Made by a program: the position numbers and the translations under genes. From a virus, in IMG/VR virus record IMGVR_UViG_3300046694_000359, positions 1 to 39,604 of that record: 39,604 nt of DNA. One strand, given 5' to 3'. This document shows positions 14,864 to 22,757 of this stretch, piece after piece (position 1 is the first letter of the stretch; each line of letters opens with the position of its first letter). The notes under the pieces were generated by a model. That model made no database searches. It saw only the letters and a list, made by a program, of their open reading frames with translations, and was not told the origin of the DNA.

Positions 14864-16279
14864 TTAAGTTAATTCAAATCTATCTTGTTTAGGGATAGAA
14901 TCTGTAATAGGCTTACTAGGCTTAATCTTAACAGATGCTTCTTCTACATAGTCATTTAGATTAAACTCTGTAGGTTTAAGAGCCATATTGTGGAATGCCT
15001 TCATTGACAATAGCATGATTCGAGTTGAAATACGGGCAATGTGCATACCAATATTTTCAATCTTCATCACATAGAACATATCACCTAGGCAATGATTACA
15101 AATTTTTTGTGTCTTACAAAACATCGGACTTCTAAATTTGCTTACTTTGCCAAGATATTTGTCTTTATTATCATCGTCTAGACGAACTAATTTACTACCC
15201 TCTTTGATATACCTAAACTTGTAGTTATCATAGTTCTTGTTAGTGATAATGGCATCAATTGTTCTAGTTGATCCACAATCAGAACCTTCTTTATCTGCAA
15301 CTACACCAGAGAATGCATTAATAAAGATCTTATTTAGATAACCACCCTTTTGGGTGTCAATAGCACGACCTGCTGCACCTTGAACAGCCAAGTCAGCATG
15401 GGCAGGAATATCTTCTTTAGATACACCTTCAGTAAGGTTAGATAAGCAAATTTCAAAAGCATTTGGATCTGCAGTCTTCGTAGCAACTCCACGGAAAACT
15501 GATGTAACTTTATAGTTGTTACTCCACGATCCATTATATCCACTATCGTAAATGAATTTACCAGTGGCACCCTTTTTAGTAAGCTCTTCTGATGCTACAT
15601 CAAGAACCTTATTCTCAATTTCAGTGAATTTAAGAACGTCTTTATTTTCAATAGCATCTCGGTTATCTGCAATAAGCTTATTCTTGACTCTTGTAGTTTC
15701 TTCATCAGGTACAATAGTCTTAAGATCAAGACTAGGTAAAGTAAAGATAGCGGATGTATAACCTAACCACTGCAATCTATCAATATAATCAGTTAGAACT
15801 TGGTGATCTATTTGACTATTGATATAGAGTTTAACTATATTAGAGTCAGCATTTTTCATTGTCTTAGCATCAAAAGCTGCATCAACAAAGTTGACTAATA
15901 GATATAGTGGATAATCTGCAATGCCACCTTCTTTTTTAGCAAAGTGGACATAAATACCAAAAATGAATAAATTTACTATGATCCGGCCGATGGTAGTTTC
16001 CTTACCAACCAAATCTTTGTAATTCTTAAACTGAGTAATCGGACTACCTTCAGGAATTACTTTTGGATCAATCTTGATAGGAGTATTTGGAGGTACTATT
16101 GCATCATCAGCATCTCCATTTACTGCAAACATTTCCATCAAGAATGATTTTGTAATATCGGATTCAAGCAAACTAAATACCGAATTAAGATCTTTTGGAT
16201 CAATTCTTTTTGGTGGTTTAGGTTGCTCTTCAGTGGCGATATCCGTATTCTCTTGATTTTCGATATCAGTATCAGCCAT
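14864..16279 (-). CDS. RNA polymerase beta-prime subunit, C-terminal part (phage multisubunit RNAP)
   Basis: A 471-residue split version of the C-terminal half of bacterial RpoC. Landmarks in order: TTIGRIIVN (RpoC TTVGRxLL), IYDSGYNGSWSNN in the place of the bridge helix (MADSGARGSxxQ), GAAGRAIDTQKGGYLNKIF in the place of the trigger loop/helix (GARKGLADT...GYLTRRL), then SDCGS and SPMFCKTQKICNHCLGD, the four Cys of the second zinc site, and IARISTRIMLLSMKAFHN (IAAQSIGEPGTQLTMRTFH). The Mg-binding NADFDGD motif belongs to a separate subunit outside this window. The start at 16279 (AGAGAAA upstream) is preferred to 16309. Split subunits of this kind are known from phiKZ- and AR9-like phages. 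Confidence 0.92.
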   Translation of the reverse strand: MADTDIENQENTDIATEEQPKPPKRIDPKDLNSVFSLLESDITKSFLMEMFAVNGDADDAIVPPNTPIKIDPKVIPEGSPITQFKNYKDLVGKETTIGRIIVNLFIFGIYVHFAKKEGGIADYPLYLLVNFVDAAFDAKTMKNADSNIVKLYINSQIDHQVLTDYIDRLQWLGYTSAIFTLPSLDLKTIVPDEETTRVKNKLIADNRDAIENKDVLKFTEIENKVLDVASEELTKKGATGKFIYDSGYNGSWSNNYKVTSVFRGVATKTADPNAFEICLSNLTEGVSKEDIPAHADLAVQGAAGRAIDTQKGGYLNKIFINAFSGVVADKEGSDCGSTRTIDAIITNKNYDNYKFRYIKEGSKLVRLDDDNKDKYLGKVSKFRSPMFCKTQKICNHCLGDMFYVMKIENIGMHIARISTRIMLLSMKAFHNMALKPTEFNLNDYVEEASVKIKPSKPITDSIPKQDRFELT

Positions 16280-16315
16280 AATTTCTCTTATAAAAAAAAA
16301 ATGAAGCAAACAGAA

Positions 16316-16740
16316 TTAATCCTGAAGACCCATATAGGATCTTCAGGACCAAATTTTGATCACGTCTACCACACAATGCTATTTTTGATATATGGGTGAC
16401 TTCTACAGATCACTCCTATATACCCTGCACTTTAAAGCATTTTTGCTAGTCTACGATGTATCAATTACGATGTAGCTAGTCTTCCCATTAGTTGCCTATG
16501 ACTATCCAGGCGCACTTATATTTATTAGTACTACTAAACTTCCGGTCCTGAATCCATTGAAGGATTCGGTACTACAATAAAACCCCTAAGGATATACTAC
16601 AGTTGGCAAATATCTTAGTTTCGTAGAGATACAGCAACTACGAGACTCCGTGGCATCGGAATCATTTTACTACTTTGGTCCTCGCAAACCAAATAACTCC
16701 AATACTCTGGAGACCCTACTATATCCTACTACACTAATGA
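16316..16740 (-). ncRNA. Hairpin-rich non-coding region, candidate structured RNA
   Basis: No convincing ORF lies between the beta-prime start (16279) and a 34-codon ORF (16766-16870). Instead at least six stems are visible: 16321-16328/16340-16347 (8 bp); about 16387-16399/16410-16421 (about 10 pairs); CTAGtCTAC 16446-16454/16472-16479; GAATCC 16550-16555/16562-16567; and a 7-bp helix 16590-16596/16720-16726 enclosing four hairpins (16621-16626/16638-16643, 16647-16650/16657-16660, 16674-16678/16689-16693, 16697-16700/16709-16712). Two minus-strand promoter motifs lie upstream, so the minus strand is the likely transcript. It is not a canonical tRNA. It could be a long 5' leader or a stand-alone ncRNA. 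Confidence 0.5.
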
Positions 16741-16765
16741 ATCTTTTTTATATATCAATAGATCT

Positions 16766-16870
16766 TTAACGAAGTGCTTGCCACCAATCATCATCCCGGC
16801 GATCATCTTCCGGGCTGTTAACTGTATGTGCTTGCTGTTCTTCGCTAAGATCAATGATTTGTGATTGCAT
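16766..16870 (-). CDS. Possible 34-residue acidic protein
   Basis: A short frame from an ATG at 16870 to TAA at 16768-16766, with AAAGAAG nine bases upstream. The C-terminus is PEDDRRDDDWWQALR. It is the first ORF downstream of the minus-strand promoter motif at 16973-16994 and precedes the structured region. The small size and an otherwise uninformative sequence leave it uncertain whether it is translated. Confidence 0.35.
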   Translation of the reverse strand: MQSQIIDLSEEQQAHTVNSPEDDRRDDDWWQALR

Positions 16871-16908
16871 TAGCTTTGCTTCTTTATCGTAAATATAATA
16901 GGATATAT

Positions 16909-16940
16909 CTTAAGCTTTCTAGTGATTCATTAAGCTTAAG
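16909..16940 (-). repeat. Inverted repeat in the leader of the 34-codon ORF
   Basis: CTTAAGCTT (16909-16917) and AAGCTTAAG (16932-16940) are perfect 9-bp arms around a 14-base loop. It lies about 35 bases downstream of the promoter motif on the minus strand, so it would fold in the transcript leader. Confidence 0.55.
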
Positions 16941-16972
16941 TACGGTACTTCAGGCTCTTATTAACATCATAA

Positions 16973-16994
16973 GTGCATTTAGATAATATATCCA
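16973..16994 (-). promoter_or_regulatory. Phage promoter motif, copy 4 (minus)
   Basis: The minus strand reads TGGATATATTAT followed by CTAAATG. It is placed to transcribe the 34-codon ORF, the structured region and the RNA polymerase beta-prime gene. Confidence 0.7.
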
Positions 16995-17028
16995 TAAATA
17001 TTGCAATAATACGGTTTGCATATTTATT

Positions 17029-17081
17029 AGTATTCTCTATGAATTACATTATCATGAAAATAATATATCCATGAGAATACT
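17029..17081 (-). terminator. Inverted repeat after the 17090-17782 gene
   Basis: AGTATTCTC (17029-17037) pairs perfectly with GAGAATACT (17073-17081), just downstream of the stop of the minus-strand gene. The 35-base loop contains a copy of the promoter motif. It may end upstream transcription, but the loop is long for an intrinsic terminator and no U-tract follows. Confidence 0.45.
17050..17071 (-). promoter_or_regulatory. Phage promoter motif, copy 5 (minus)
   Basis: The minus strand reads TGGATATATTAT followed by TTTCATG. It lies inside the loop of the 17029-17081 inverted repeat, 56 bases upstream of copy 4 in the same orientation, giving a tandem promoter pair. Confidence 0.65.
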
Positions 17082-17089
17082 ATATTTAC

Positions 17090-17782
17090 TTAGGCATATA
17101 CGTAGTAATCGATATTCAAACCTTTACTAGTGTCAATTGACATTGGTTCAGTTTGGAAGGTAATACGAGTAAATAGTTGATAATTGGACCATGTATTTGT
17201 AGTAGAATTATTCATTGCGGTGAATAATCCAAGTTCACTAATAAGTGCGCCACGAGCATCTAAATCTGAAATATCAAGAGTTAGATGGACATAATCTTCA
17301 TCAGTATTAGTATTTAGTACTAGCTCCATATCAGTGAAGGCTTTCTTATAATATAAGAAGCCACCAGTACCATCTGAACGTTGGTCGTTATATAGACCTA
17401 ATTCAGTATCAGTTAATGGAGCAGTAGTTGTAGCTGAACGGAAAGCTACTTCATTATTTAGCTTTGAATCTGCTGGAGTTGGAGCGATAGGCATAAATGG
17501 ATCAGCTACAGGAGTGCCACCTGAACCAATACCAAAGAATGCTACCTTACGACTACAAAGTTGACTTGCAGTTTCACCAGCATAAGGAATATTAAATAGC
17601 TTACGGAGTGTAAACTCACGACCACCATTAACTACTAGATTGTGTCTAGTCCAAAGAATTTCACCTGTACGTGGTGAACGAACTACAATGAAGTTTTTGG
17701 TGCGCTTACTACCAGCCATATCCTTCATTAGCATCTGATCTTCCAGACGCATAATCCTTGGTTCATCTAAAAATTCGATCAT
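17090..17782 (-). CDS. Virion structural protein, probably tail or baseplate (230 aa)
   Basis: The sequence has the pattern of phage tail-fibre or baseplate-edge proteins: HNLVVNGGREFTLRKLF, then FFGIGSGGTP, ISELGLFTA and YQLFTRITFQ near the C-terminus, where a fibre-type fold puts strands. It is preceded by TTGGA before the ATG and follows the large putative baseplate gene on the same strand, which supports the assignment. The exact protein is not identified. An inverted repeat follows the stop. Confidence 0.6.
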   Translation of the reverse strand: MIEFLDEPRIMRLEDQMLMKDMAGSKRTKNFIVVRSPRTGEILWTRHNLVVNGGREFTLRKLFNIPYAGETASQLCSRKVAFFGIGSGGTPVADPFMPIAPTPADSKLNNEVAFRSATTTAPLTDTELGLYNDQRSDGTGGFLYYKKAFTDMELVLNTNTDEDYVHLTLDISDLDARGALISELGLFTAMNNSTTNTWSNYQLFTRITFQTEPMSIDTSKGLNIDYYVYA

Positions 17783-17832
17783 TATATATCCAAGATAGTT
17801 ATTGAAAGCTATAAATTCTAAAGGTTTGTTGG

Positions 17833-19743
17833 CTATGAGTAATCTACATGATTAATAGTAAAAGAATCATTTACTCGTACATAATCACGCCACATAAATC
17901 CTTTCTTTCTATAAGCATCCATTTTTCCATGCATAGGATTGATAGCATCACTTAAATCAGGAATTCTGTCAGTCCATTCCATATGTGCATGGAAATAGTA
18001 ATCATCAATAAGCTTATATACAGTCTTATCTTTGACAAGAATAGATACTTTCATATCTTTTAGCATTACTGTATATGCTTTGAATACATCCACTACTTCA
18101 CGGATATATGAAGCCATAATGTCAGTAGCATCATTATCAAATACAAGAGTATTATCACCTAATGCATTTTTAACAGCATCTGTTAGATATACAATTTGGC
18201 GTTCAATTTCATCTTTACGATCAGTGTCACTTACAATATCAGTGATAGCTTGAAGGTAAGTACCAAGGTCTTTATTATTGGCTCTGATATAGTCAGTATA
18301 AGTAGCATATGGTTTAAATACACTATTATTATACTTTTGGATGAATTTAAACTTGTATAAATCTACAAGAGCTTTAAATTTAGGATACTTTGTAGTTGAT
18401 TCTAAAAGATCTTCATAATATGAACGGACCTTTTTACCTTGCTTATGTAAAGCATTAGTATCAGTAAAACCAAAACTATTTACACTATCCATATCAGTGA
18501 GCATTACTGTCTCACGAACTGAAGCATCATCAGTATTGAATGATTTCTTAGTTTCGACTAAACTGTCATGAATATTGTACATATAAATGTCACCAATATT
18601 ATCTAGATCATATTGGATTACATCTTGTACACCATGATACATCAAGCTTAGTACTTGTAAAGTAAGAATCAAATCTTCAATTTTGATAGGAAGGTTAGAG
18701 ATATTAGTGAGATAGATCGTCATCTTATCTCTAGCTGAATAATCTCTACGAACTTCCTTAATGACATTCAATAGATATGTAGTATCCATTGCACTTTTAA
18801 ATAGTTCAAAGTTGGATTCAACTGAGAAGTATTTAGTTTGAATATGATCAAAATTGTATGAAGCTACTTCATTTGGATCAGCTTGCCATGTAGGATCATC
18901 ATCAACTACTGAATTATAATTCCATACCTTGTACTGATTAGTTTTAATAGCCACTGCCAATGAAGGTAGAGCAATATTATGACTAATGAATTTAGGCTTA
19001 GTAATGATACTATTAAACTTATTTTTTGGATCGGTGACATCACGTACTAGATGGTATCGATGTAGCTCAACGTTATCGAATCCAAAGACATTGACGATAT
19101 CAGTAATGACTCGGTCAGTACCCTTCTCTGAAATTAGAGTATTAAGTCTACGAGCAAGATTTTGCTTATAGTAAATAGGGAAACGACGGAAATATGAGAT
19201 ACCAAAGTTCATCATGAACTTATCTAGTTGGTTCTCATTCATCAAATCGATATCGTAAGGAGTTTCTAGTTGTACATGAATCATCTTAATGAATGCCATA
19301 AGATTGATAATGTATAGTGCTAGATTACGATAATTATCTTGCCCTTCCAATGCTTTGGAATAGGAAGTAAAATAGAAATACGTTAAGCACTCTTTATATA
19401 GAGAGCGGTAATTCTGTAGGAGTGGTTTAGATGTAAATACTGCAGTGGGCTGATATACAATATCTAAGTCTTTAGCTAGACGAGAAGTGTAGTAAGGTAC
19501 ACCATATTTACGCCATAACCATTTGTAATACTTATTCTTTTCAACGTATGTCTTAATAATGACAGCACGTTGAGCTTCAGTATTACCATCAGTTTTCAAT
19601 ACTGCTGAAAGATATGTAGCCGCTGCAGCAGCAGATTCTTGAGTCTCTTGCTTATCTGCTTCTTGCTCATCTTTAAAGACAAGAAGCGAGATAAAGTTGA
19701 CAATATCTTCGACAACACTAAACGTTTCTTGTGCAATCTGCAT
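17833..19743 (-). CDS. Probable baseplate wedge protein (636 aa)
   Basis: A large, soluble, helical protein. Around residues 175-235 is a segment (ISYFRRFPIYYKQNLARRLNTL followed by ISEKGTDRVITDIVNVFGF) recalling the KGT-x-x-A-I-x-x-x-L-x-x-x-G element of P2 gpI and of T4-type wedge proteins (gp7 region). Many Tyr/Phe and long helices fit a wedge component. It lies between the lysis genes and another virion protein. The gpI/gp7 comparison rests on one short motif, so the general role (tail/baseplate) is safer than the specific one. No good ribosome site precedes the start, which is seven bases from the upstream stop. Confidence 0.55.
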   Translation of the reverse strand: MQIAQETFSVVEDIVNFISLLVFKDEQEADKQETQESAAAAATYLSAVLKTDGNTEAQRAVIIKTYVEKNKYYKWLWRKYGVPYYTSRLAKDLDIVYQPTAVFTSKPLLQNYRSLYKECLTYFYFTSYSKALEGQDNYRNLALYIINLMAFIKMIHVQLETPYDIDLMNENQLDKFMMNFGISYFRRFPIYYKQNLARRLNTLISEKGTDRVITDIVNVFGFDNVELHRYHLVRDVTDPKNKFNSIITKPKFISHNIALPSLAVAIKTNQYKVWNYNSVVDDDPTWQADPNEVASYNFDHIQTKYFSVESNFELFKSAMDTTYLLNVIKEVRRDYSARDKMTIYLTNISNLPIKIEDLILTLQVLSLMYHGVQDVIQYDLDNIGDIYMYNIHDSLVETKKSFNTDDASVRETVMLTDMDSVNSFGFTDTNALHKQGKKVRSYYEDLLESTTKYPKFKALVDLYKFKFIQKYNNSVFKPYATYTDYIRANNKDLGTYLQAITDIVSDTDRKDEIERQIVYLTDAVKNALGDNTLVFDNDATDIMASYIREVVDVFKAYTVMLKDMKVSILVKDKTVYKLIDDYYFHAHMEWTDRIPDLSDAINPMHGKMDAYRKKGFMWRDYVRVNDSFTINHVDYS

Positions 19744-19749
19744 AATAAA

Positions 19750-20097
19750 TTACTTTTTTGCTGTGTCAGGTTGATTTGCTTCAAGAATCTTTGCAGCAGT
19801 CTTATCATAAGTAACTTGAATATTTACCATTGACTTATAACATTGAACTTGTGCAGCATAGGCTTCATTGAAGGCGGCGTCTAGTTCCTTTTCGTAAACT
19901 TCTTTATTTGCCAGATTAGTAAACTTAGACTTTACAGGCTGTGGTTTTGGGCAACTAAAAAGATTCTTATCTAGTGGAACTACTGTTAGTTTTTCTTTAG
20001 CAACTATTTGAGCAGGTACTTTTGACTGGAAGATTCCACAACCAGTAAGAAGATAAATAACAGCTAATGCGATGGTGACCTTAAGAAGTGTTTTCAT
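19750..20097 (-). CDS. Outer-membrane lipoprotein, probable o-spanin (Rz1-like)
   Basis: The protein has 115 residues. The signal is MKTLLK, then a hydrophobic core VTIALAVIYL, then the lipobox LTGC with Cys20 as lipidation site. The mature part is Lys/Pro-rich, then helical (EVYEKELDAAFNEAYAAQ). With the i-spanin-like gene two places upstream it would span the periplasm and fuse inner and outer membranes at lysis. It is longer than lambda Rz1 and not embedded in another frame. It starts two bases after the DUF3307 gene stop. Confidence 0.7.
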   Translation of the reverse strand: MKTLLKVTIALAVIYLLTGCGIFQSKVPAQIVAKEKLTVVPLDKNLFSCPKPQPVKSKFTNLANKEVYEKELDAAFNEAYAAQVQCYKSMVNIQVTYDKTAAKILEANQPDTAKK

Positions 20098-20099
20098 AA

Positions 20100-20522
20100 T
20101 TATTTTACCAAGAAGTGACTGTATTTATTACAGATGACAATGAATATGAAGCTATAGTGAGTCAAATGATGGCACATTTGATCTACTCCTAAAGCAATCC
20201 AAAATTTCGGTTTATCAATAGTAACTTTACGACTTGCAATGACTTTAAGACGATCAATTACAAAGTGAATTATAAAATCAATCAAGCCAATTAGAACTCC
20301 ATTGAAAATTCCAATATAACTTGCAATGATAGCAAATGTGATTGATCCATGAACCAATGCATGGGCTGATAAAGGAAGAACCCAACTAGTATCTTTAAAT
20401 TTTCCAAGCATGTATTTAGTTTGGAAAATATAGTCAGCAACAAGGTGCTTTAGCTGAAAAATTACTAGAAGTATTAGAGTTTCAGCTAGCATATAAGTAG
20501 CTACTGATGGAATTGGTGTCAT
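20100..20522 (-). CDS. DUF3307-type membrane protein, possible holin
   Basis: The protein has 140 residues with about four hydrophobic segments. The segment LKHLVADYIFQTKYM followed by HALVHGSITFAI matches the DUF3307 pattern (HLLADFxLQ...H...HG). Members are found in many phages and bacteria with no firm function. Here it lies between two spanin genes, which makes a holin or other lysis role reasonable, but this is inference from context. AAGGAAAAG precedes the ATG. Confidence 0.7.
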   Translation of the reverse strand: MTPIPSVATYMLAETLILLVIFQLKHLVADYIFQTKYMLGKFKDTSWVLPLSAHALVHGSITFAIIASYIGIFNGVLIGLIDFIIHFVIDRLKVIASRKVTIDKPKFWIALGVDQMCHHLTHYSFIFIVICNKYSHFLVK

Positions 20523-20532
20523 GGTCTTTTCC

Positions 20533-20934
20533 TTATTTTAGGTCTGGTAGATTAGCTACATCTTCATCAAATTGATCTGATAATGCTTGAATTGCATTGA
20601 CAGTATCATTTGATACTTTTTGATTTGTGCTAATAGCTTCATTAGCTTTCTTAACTATGTCAGTCTTCTTTCTAATATCACTAGCTGTAGCGATAGTAGC
20701 GGAGACTGCATCACTTTGAACCACAGTAATCTCGGCTTTAGCTTTGTCTGCTTTTGCATTCGAGGTAACTGTATTCTTCAAAACGATGTTATTTTCACTG
20801 ATGATTTGGTTTTTCTCACTAGTCTTGATATAAGAATGGATATAGTATCCAGCAAATGCAATGACTAGTAAGAGTAGTACATACCTAAGATTACCTACTA
20901 GGTTATGTAAAAATGATAGTGCGATTTTAAGCAT
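20533..20934 (-). CDS. Probable inner-membrane spanin (Rz-like)
   Basis: The protein has about 133 residues: a short cytoplasmic N-terminus, one membrane segment (YVLLLLVIAFAGYYIHSYI, about 18-36), then an Ala/Lys/Asp/Thr-rich periplasmic part that should form a long coiled coil (KADKAKAEITVVQSD, DIVKKANEAISTNQ). This is Rz-like architecture. The start is the in-frame ATG with AAGGAC upstream; a TTG six codons earlier is the alternative. It is first in a lysis cassette with the DUF3307 protein and the lipoprotein. No endolysin is seen in the window. Confidence 0.65.
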   Translation of the reverse strand: MLKIALSFLHNLVGNLRYVLLLLVIAFAGYYIHSYIKTSEKNQIISENNIVLKNTVTSNAKADKAKAEITVVQSDAVSATIATASDIRKKTDIVKKANEAISTNQKVSNDTVNAIQALSDQFDEDVANLPDLK

Positions 20935-21026
20935 GATATAAGTCCTTTGCAAAAAGAAGAGAAGTTACAAACTAATTAACTGTTTAACAACTTTATAATA
21001 CTATATTGCAACTCTCATATAAAATC

Positions 21027-21734
21027 ATGGCAAAACAATTTGTGTTCCCCTTGGATAAGGCTAAGTTTTCAACTAAGGCACAGATGTACGCTTATATTGA
21101 AGAAAAGTATCCAAACCTACTTTCAGACGATATGTCACCTTCACGTCTTTATTTCAATCTGAAATATAAAAAGACACAAGGTAGGTCTGTGCTTTCTGGA
21201 AAACCGACGCCTTGGAATGAAGTAACTGAACGTTATGAACGCTTTGCTAATGAAGAAGAGCGCCTTCAATATCGTGAAGACTTTAAGAAGAAGATGCTAG
21301 CTAAGTATGGTAAATACCATATTCTAGATGATCCAGAGCAGCAAAAGAAAATGTTAGATAGTCGTTCAATTTCGAAGGACTATGTATGGAATAATGGCGA
21401 TGTAACTCGTGTTACAGGTGATTATGAATATGATTTTCTCAAGTATCTTGAGGTAGTTTATAAATTCAATTCACAATGCTTTGCTCCAGCACCAACTATT
21501 TACTATCGACAGGGTGATGTAGCATCATTCTATCTACCAGATTTTTATATTCCATCACTGAATCTTATCATCGAAATTAAAGGTTCAAATGCTCACTATC
21601 AAGCTCGTGATGAATATAAAGAGGAACTAAAAGCAAAGGCAACTAAAGATGAAGGTTTTGAATTTATTCAACTTACCGATCATATCTTCTTGCCATTCAA
21701 TGATTATTTTGCAAAAACAGTCATCAATAACTAA
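21027..21734 (+). CDS. PD-(D/E)XK-type nuclease, possibly head-completion (gp4-like)
   Basis: The protein has 235 residues. The catalytic core is visible near residues 180-195: SFYLPDFYIPSLNLIIEIKGS, where Asp of PDF and E-x-K of EIK form the PD-(D/E)XK site. Before it, GDYEYDFLKYLE recalls the SxEx-x-FLxYLD stretch of phage nucleases such as T4 gp4. The N-terminal 120 residues are Lys/Glu-rich. The start is MAKQFVF at 21027 rather than a TTG at 21006. It leads a run with gp25- and gp26-like baseplate genes, which fits a role in virion completion; a DNA-repair or recombination nuclease is the alternative. Confidence 0.65.
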   Translation: MAKQFVFPLDKAKFSTKAQMYAYIEEKYPNLLSDDMSPSRLYFNLKYKKTQGRSVLSGKPTPWNEVTERYERFANEEERLQYREDFKKKMLAKYGKYHILDDPEQQKKMLDSRSISKDYVWNNGDVTRVTGDYEYDFLKYLEVVYKFNSQCFAPAPTIYYRQGDVASFYLPDFYIPSLNLIIEIKGSNAHYQARDEYKEELKAKATKDEGFEFIQLTDHIFLPFNDYFAKTVINN

Positions 21735-21771
21735 AATAGTAGAATCATAACGTAAGCTTCTAAGGAAAATC

Positions 21772-22341
21772 ATGACTCCGTTAACATATTCAGATTTAAA
21801 AAGTCTTGTGAACAATGGCGACATCACCATTGATTTCAATGAAGAGCTATATAATTGCTTTCCAGAAAAGACAATTTCTGAAATTGATAGTGGGCTTAAA
21901 GATTATACATTTGATGGTGAATTTGTAAAGCTTTTTGCTCAAGTAGGAACTGTAAGTAAGTTTGCACTTTTAGCACAATTTATTACAACTCCTTATATTT
22001 TTAGTCGTCTCTTTAATATTAATACATTTAAAAATAAATTTTTAAATAAATTAATTTATATATTAAACACTTTAATCTTTAAAAGATATGAAACTTTTAT
22101 TAAAGGTAAAGTATATTCTTTAAATACTTCTTTAAAGATTAAAATTAATAAAAGAATTAAACTTATTATGTGTATTGAATTTAGAGAAGATTTTAAAAAT
22201 AAAAATGATTTAAATATTTTAAACAGTTTAACTATCGGTACTGACGGTTCTGAAATTGGATCAGTGCAGGTCTTTGCAAAAAAGACAGTACACATTGATA
22301 ATTTCGCTGACATTTTCCGAGTTACCCTTTACAGGATTTGA
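21772..22341 (+). CDS. Hypothetical protein with an extremely AT-rich core (189 aa)
   Basis: The start has CTAAGGAAAATC before the ATG. Residues 1-78 and about 154-189 have composition like the neighbours, but residues about 80-152 are almost only Lys, Asn, Ile, Leu, Phe and Thr, encoded by DNA nearly lacking G and C (22010-22230) and using TTA, AAA, AAT and ATT. The core may be an insertion or a fast-evolving segment. Context suggests a virion or baseplate protein; no homologue recognised. Its TGA ends one base before the next start. Confidence 0.65.
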   Translation: MTPLTYSDLKSLVNNGDITIDFNEELYNCFPEKTISEIDSGLKDYTFDGEFVKLFAQVGTVSKFALLAQFITTPYIFSRLFNINTFKNKFLNKLIYILNTLIFKRYETFIKGKVYSLNTSLKIKINKRIKLIMCIEFREDFKNKNDLNILNSLTIGTDGSEIGSVQVFAKKTVHIDNFADIFRVTLYRI

Positions 22342-22342
22342 C

Positions 22343-22756
22343 ATGACAATTTTTCTTAAACTCAAAGAGGAAGTGCTCACTGAAGATGAGGATAAAGGAT
22401 TCTTTGCAGATAAGATTGAAGACCTAAAACATTGGGTCACTAAGACATACAAAGATTTCTCACTTACTCAAGCTGATAAGCTTATTGAACGTGCAAAGCA
22501 TATTAAATCTCATAGTGATAAGACTGAACTTCTTACTGAGATTGATAATGTTCGCCAGAAAGCTCAAGATGGTTTGAAAGAAACTAAGCCTTCTGATGAA
22601 GATCGTTGTAAAGAACTACGTGCTCAAATTAAAGTATTGAATATGCTTAAGGCTAAAGTTAAGACATTCAATGCACTAGAGGGTAAGTATCCTGAGCATG
22701 AAGATAAAGAAAAAGATGAAGATCATCATCGTAAAATCAATCTAGACGAGCAGTGA
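22343..22756 (+). CDS. Charged helical protein (137 aa)
   Basis: The chosen start is the ATG at 22343, one base after the upstream stop, with ACAGGA before it. The upstream open frame to 22256 overlaps the previous gene and is not needed. The product is almost entirely Lys/Glu/Asp helices (KLIERAKHIKSHSDKTELL, KVLNMLKAKVKTF) and ends in a Glu/Asp/His/Lys tail. It may be a scaffold or assembly chaperone for the adjacent baseplate proteins; this is a guess from composition. Confidence 0.65.
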   Translation: MTIFLKLKEEVLTEDEDKGFFADKIEDLKHWVTKTYKDFSLTQADKLIERAKHIKSHSDKTELLTEIDNVRQKAQDGLKETKPSDEDRCKELRAQIKVLNMLKAKVKTFNALEGKYPEHEDKEKDEDHHRKINLDEQ

Positions 22757-22757
22757 T

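Noticed and set aside
14864-15570. Other-frame ORFs inside the beta-prime gene
   Set aside because: They are wholly contained in a gene with clear RpoC motifs and have no start signals of their own.
16590-16726. tRNA gene (7-bp helix with enclosed hairpins)
   Set aside because: It is 137 bases long, has no T-loop consensus on either strand, and the middle hairpin loop does not fit an anticodon loop. Kept only as a structured RNA candidate.
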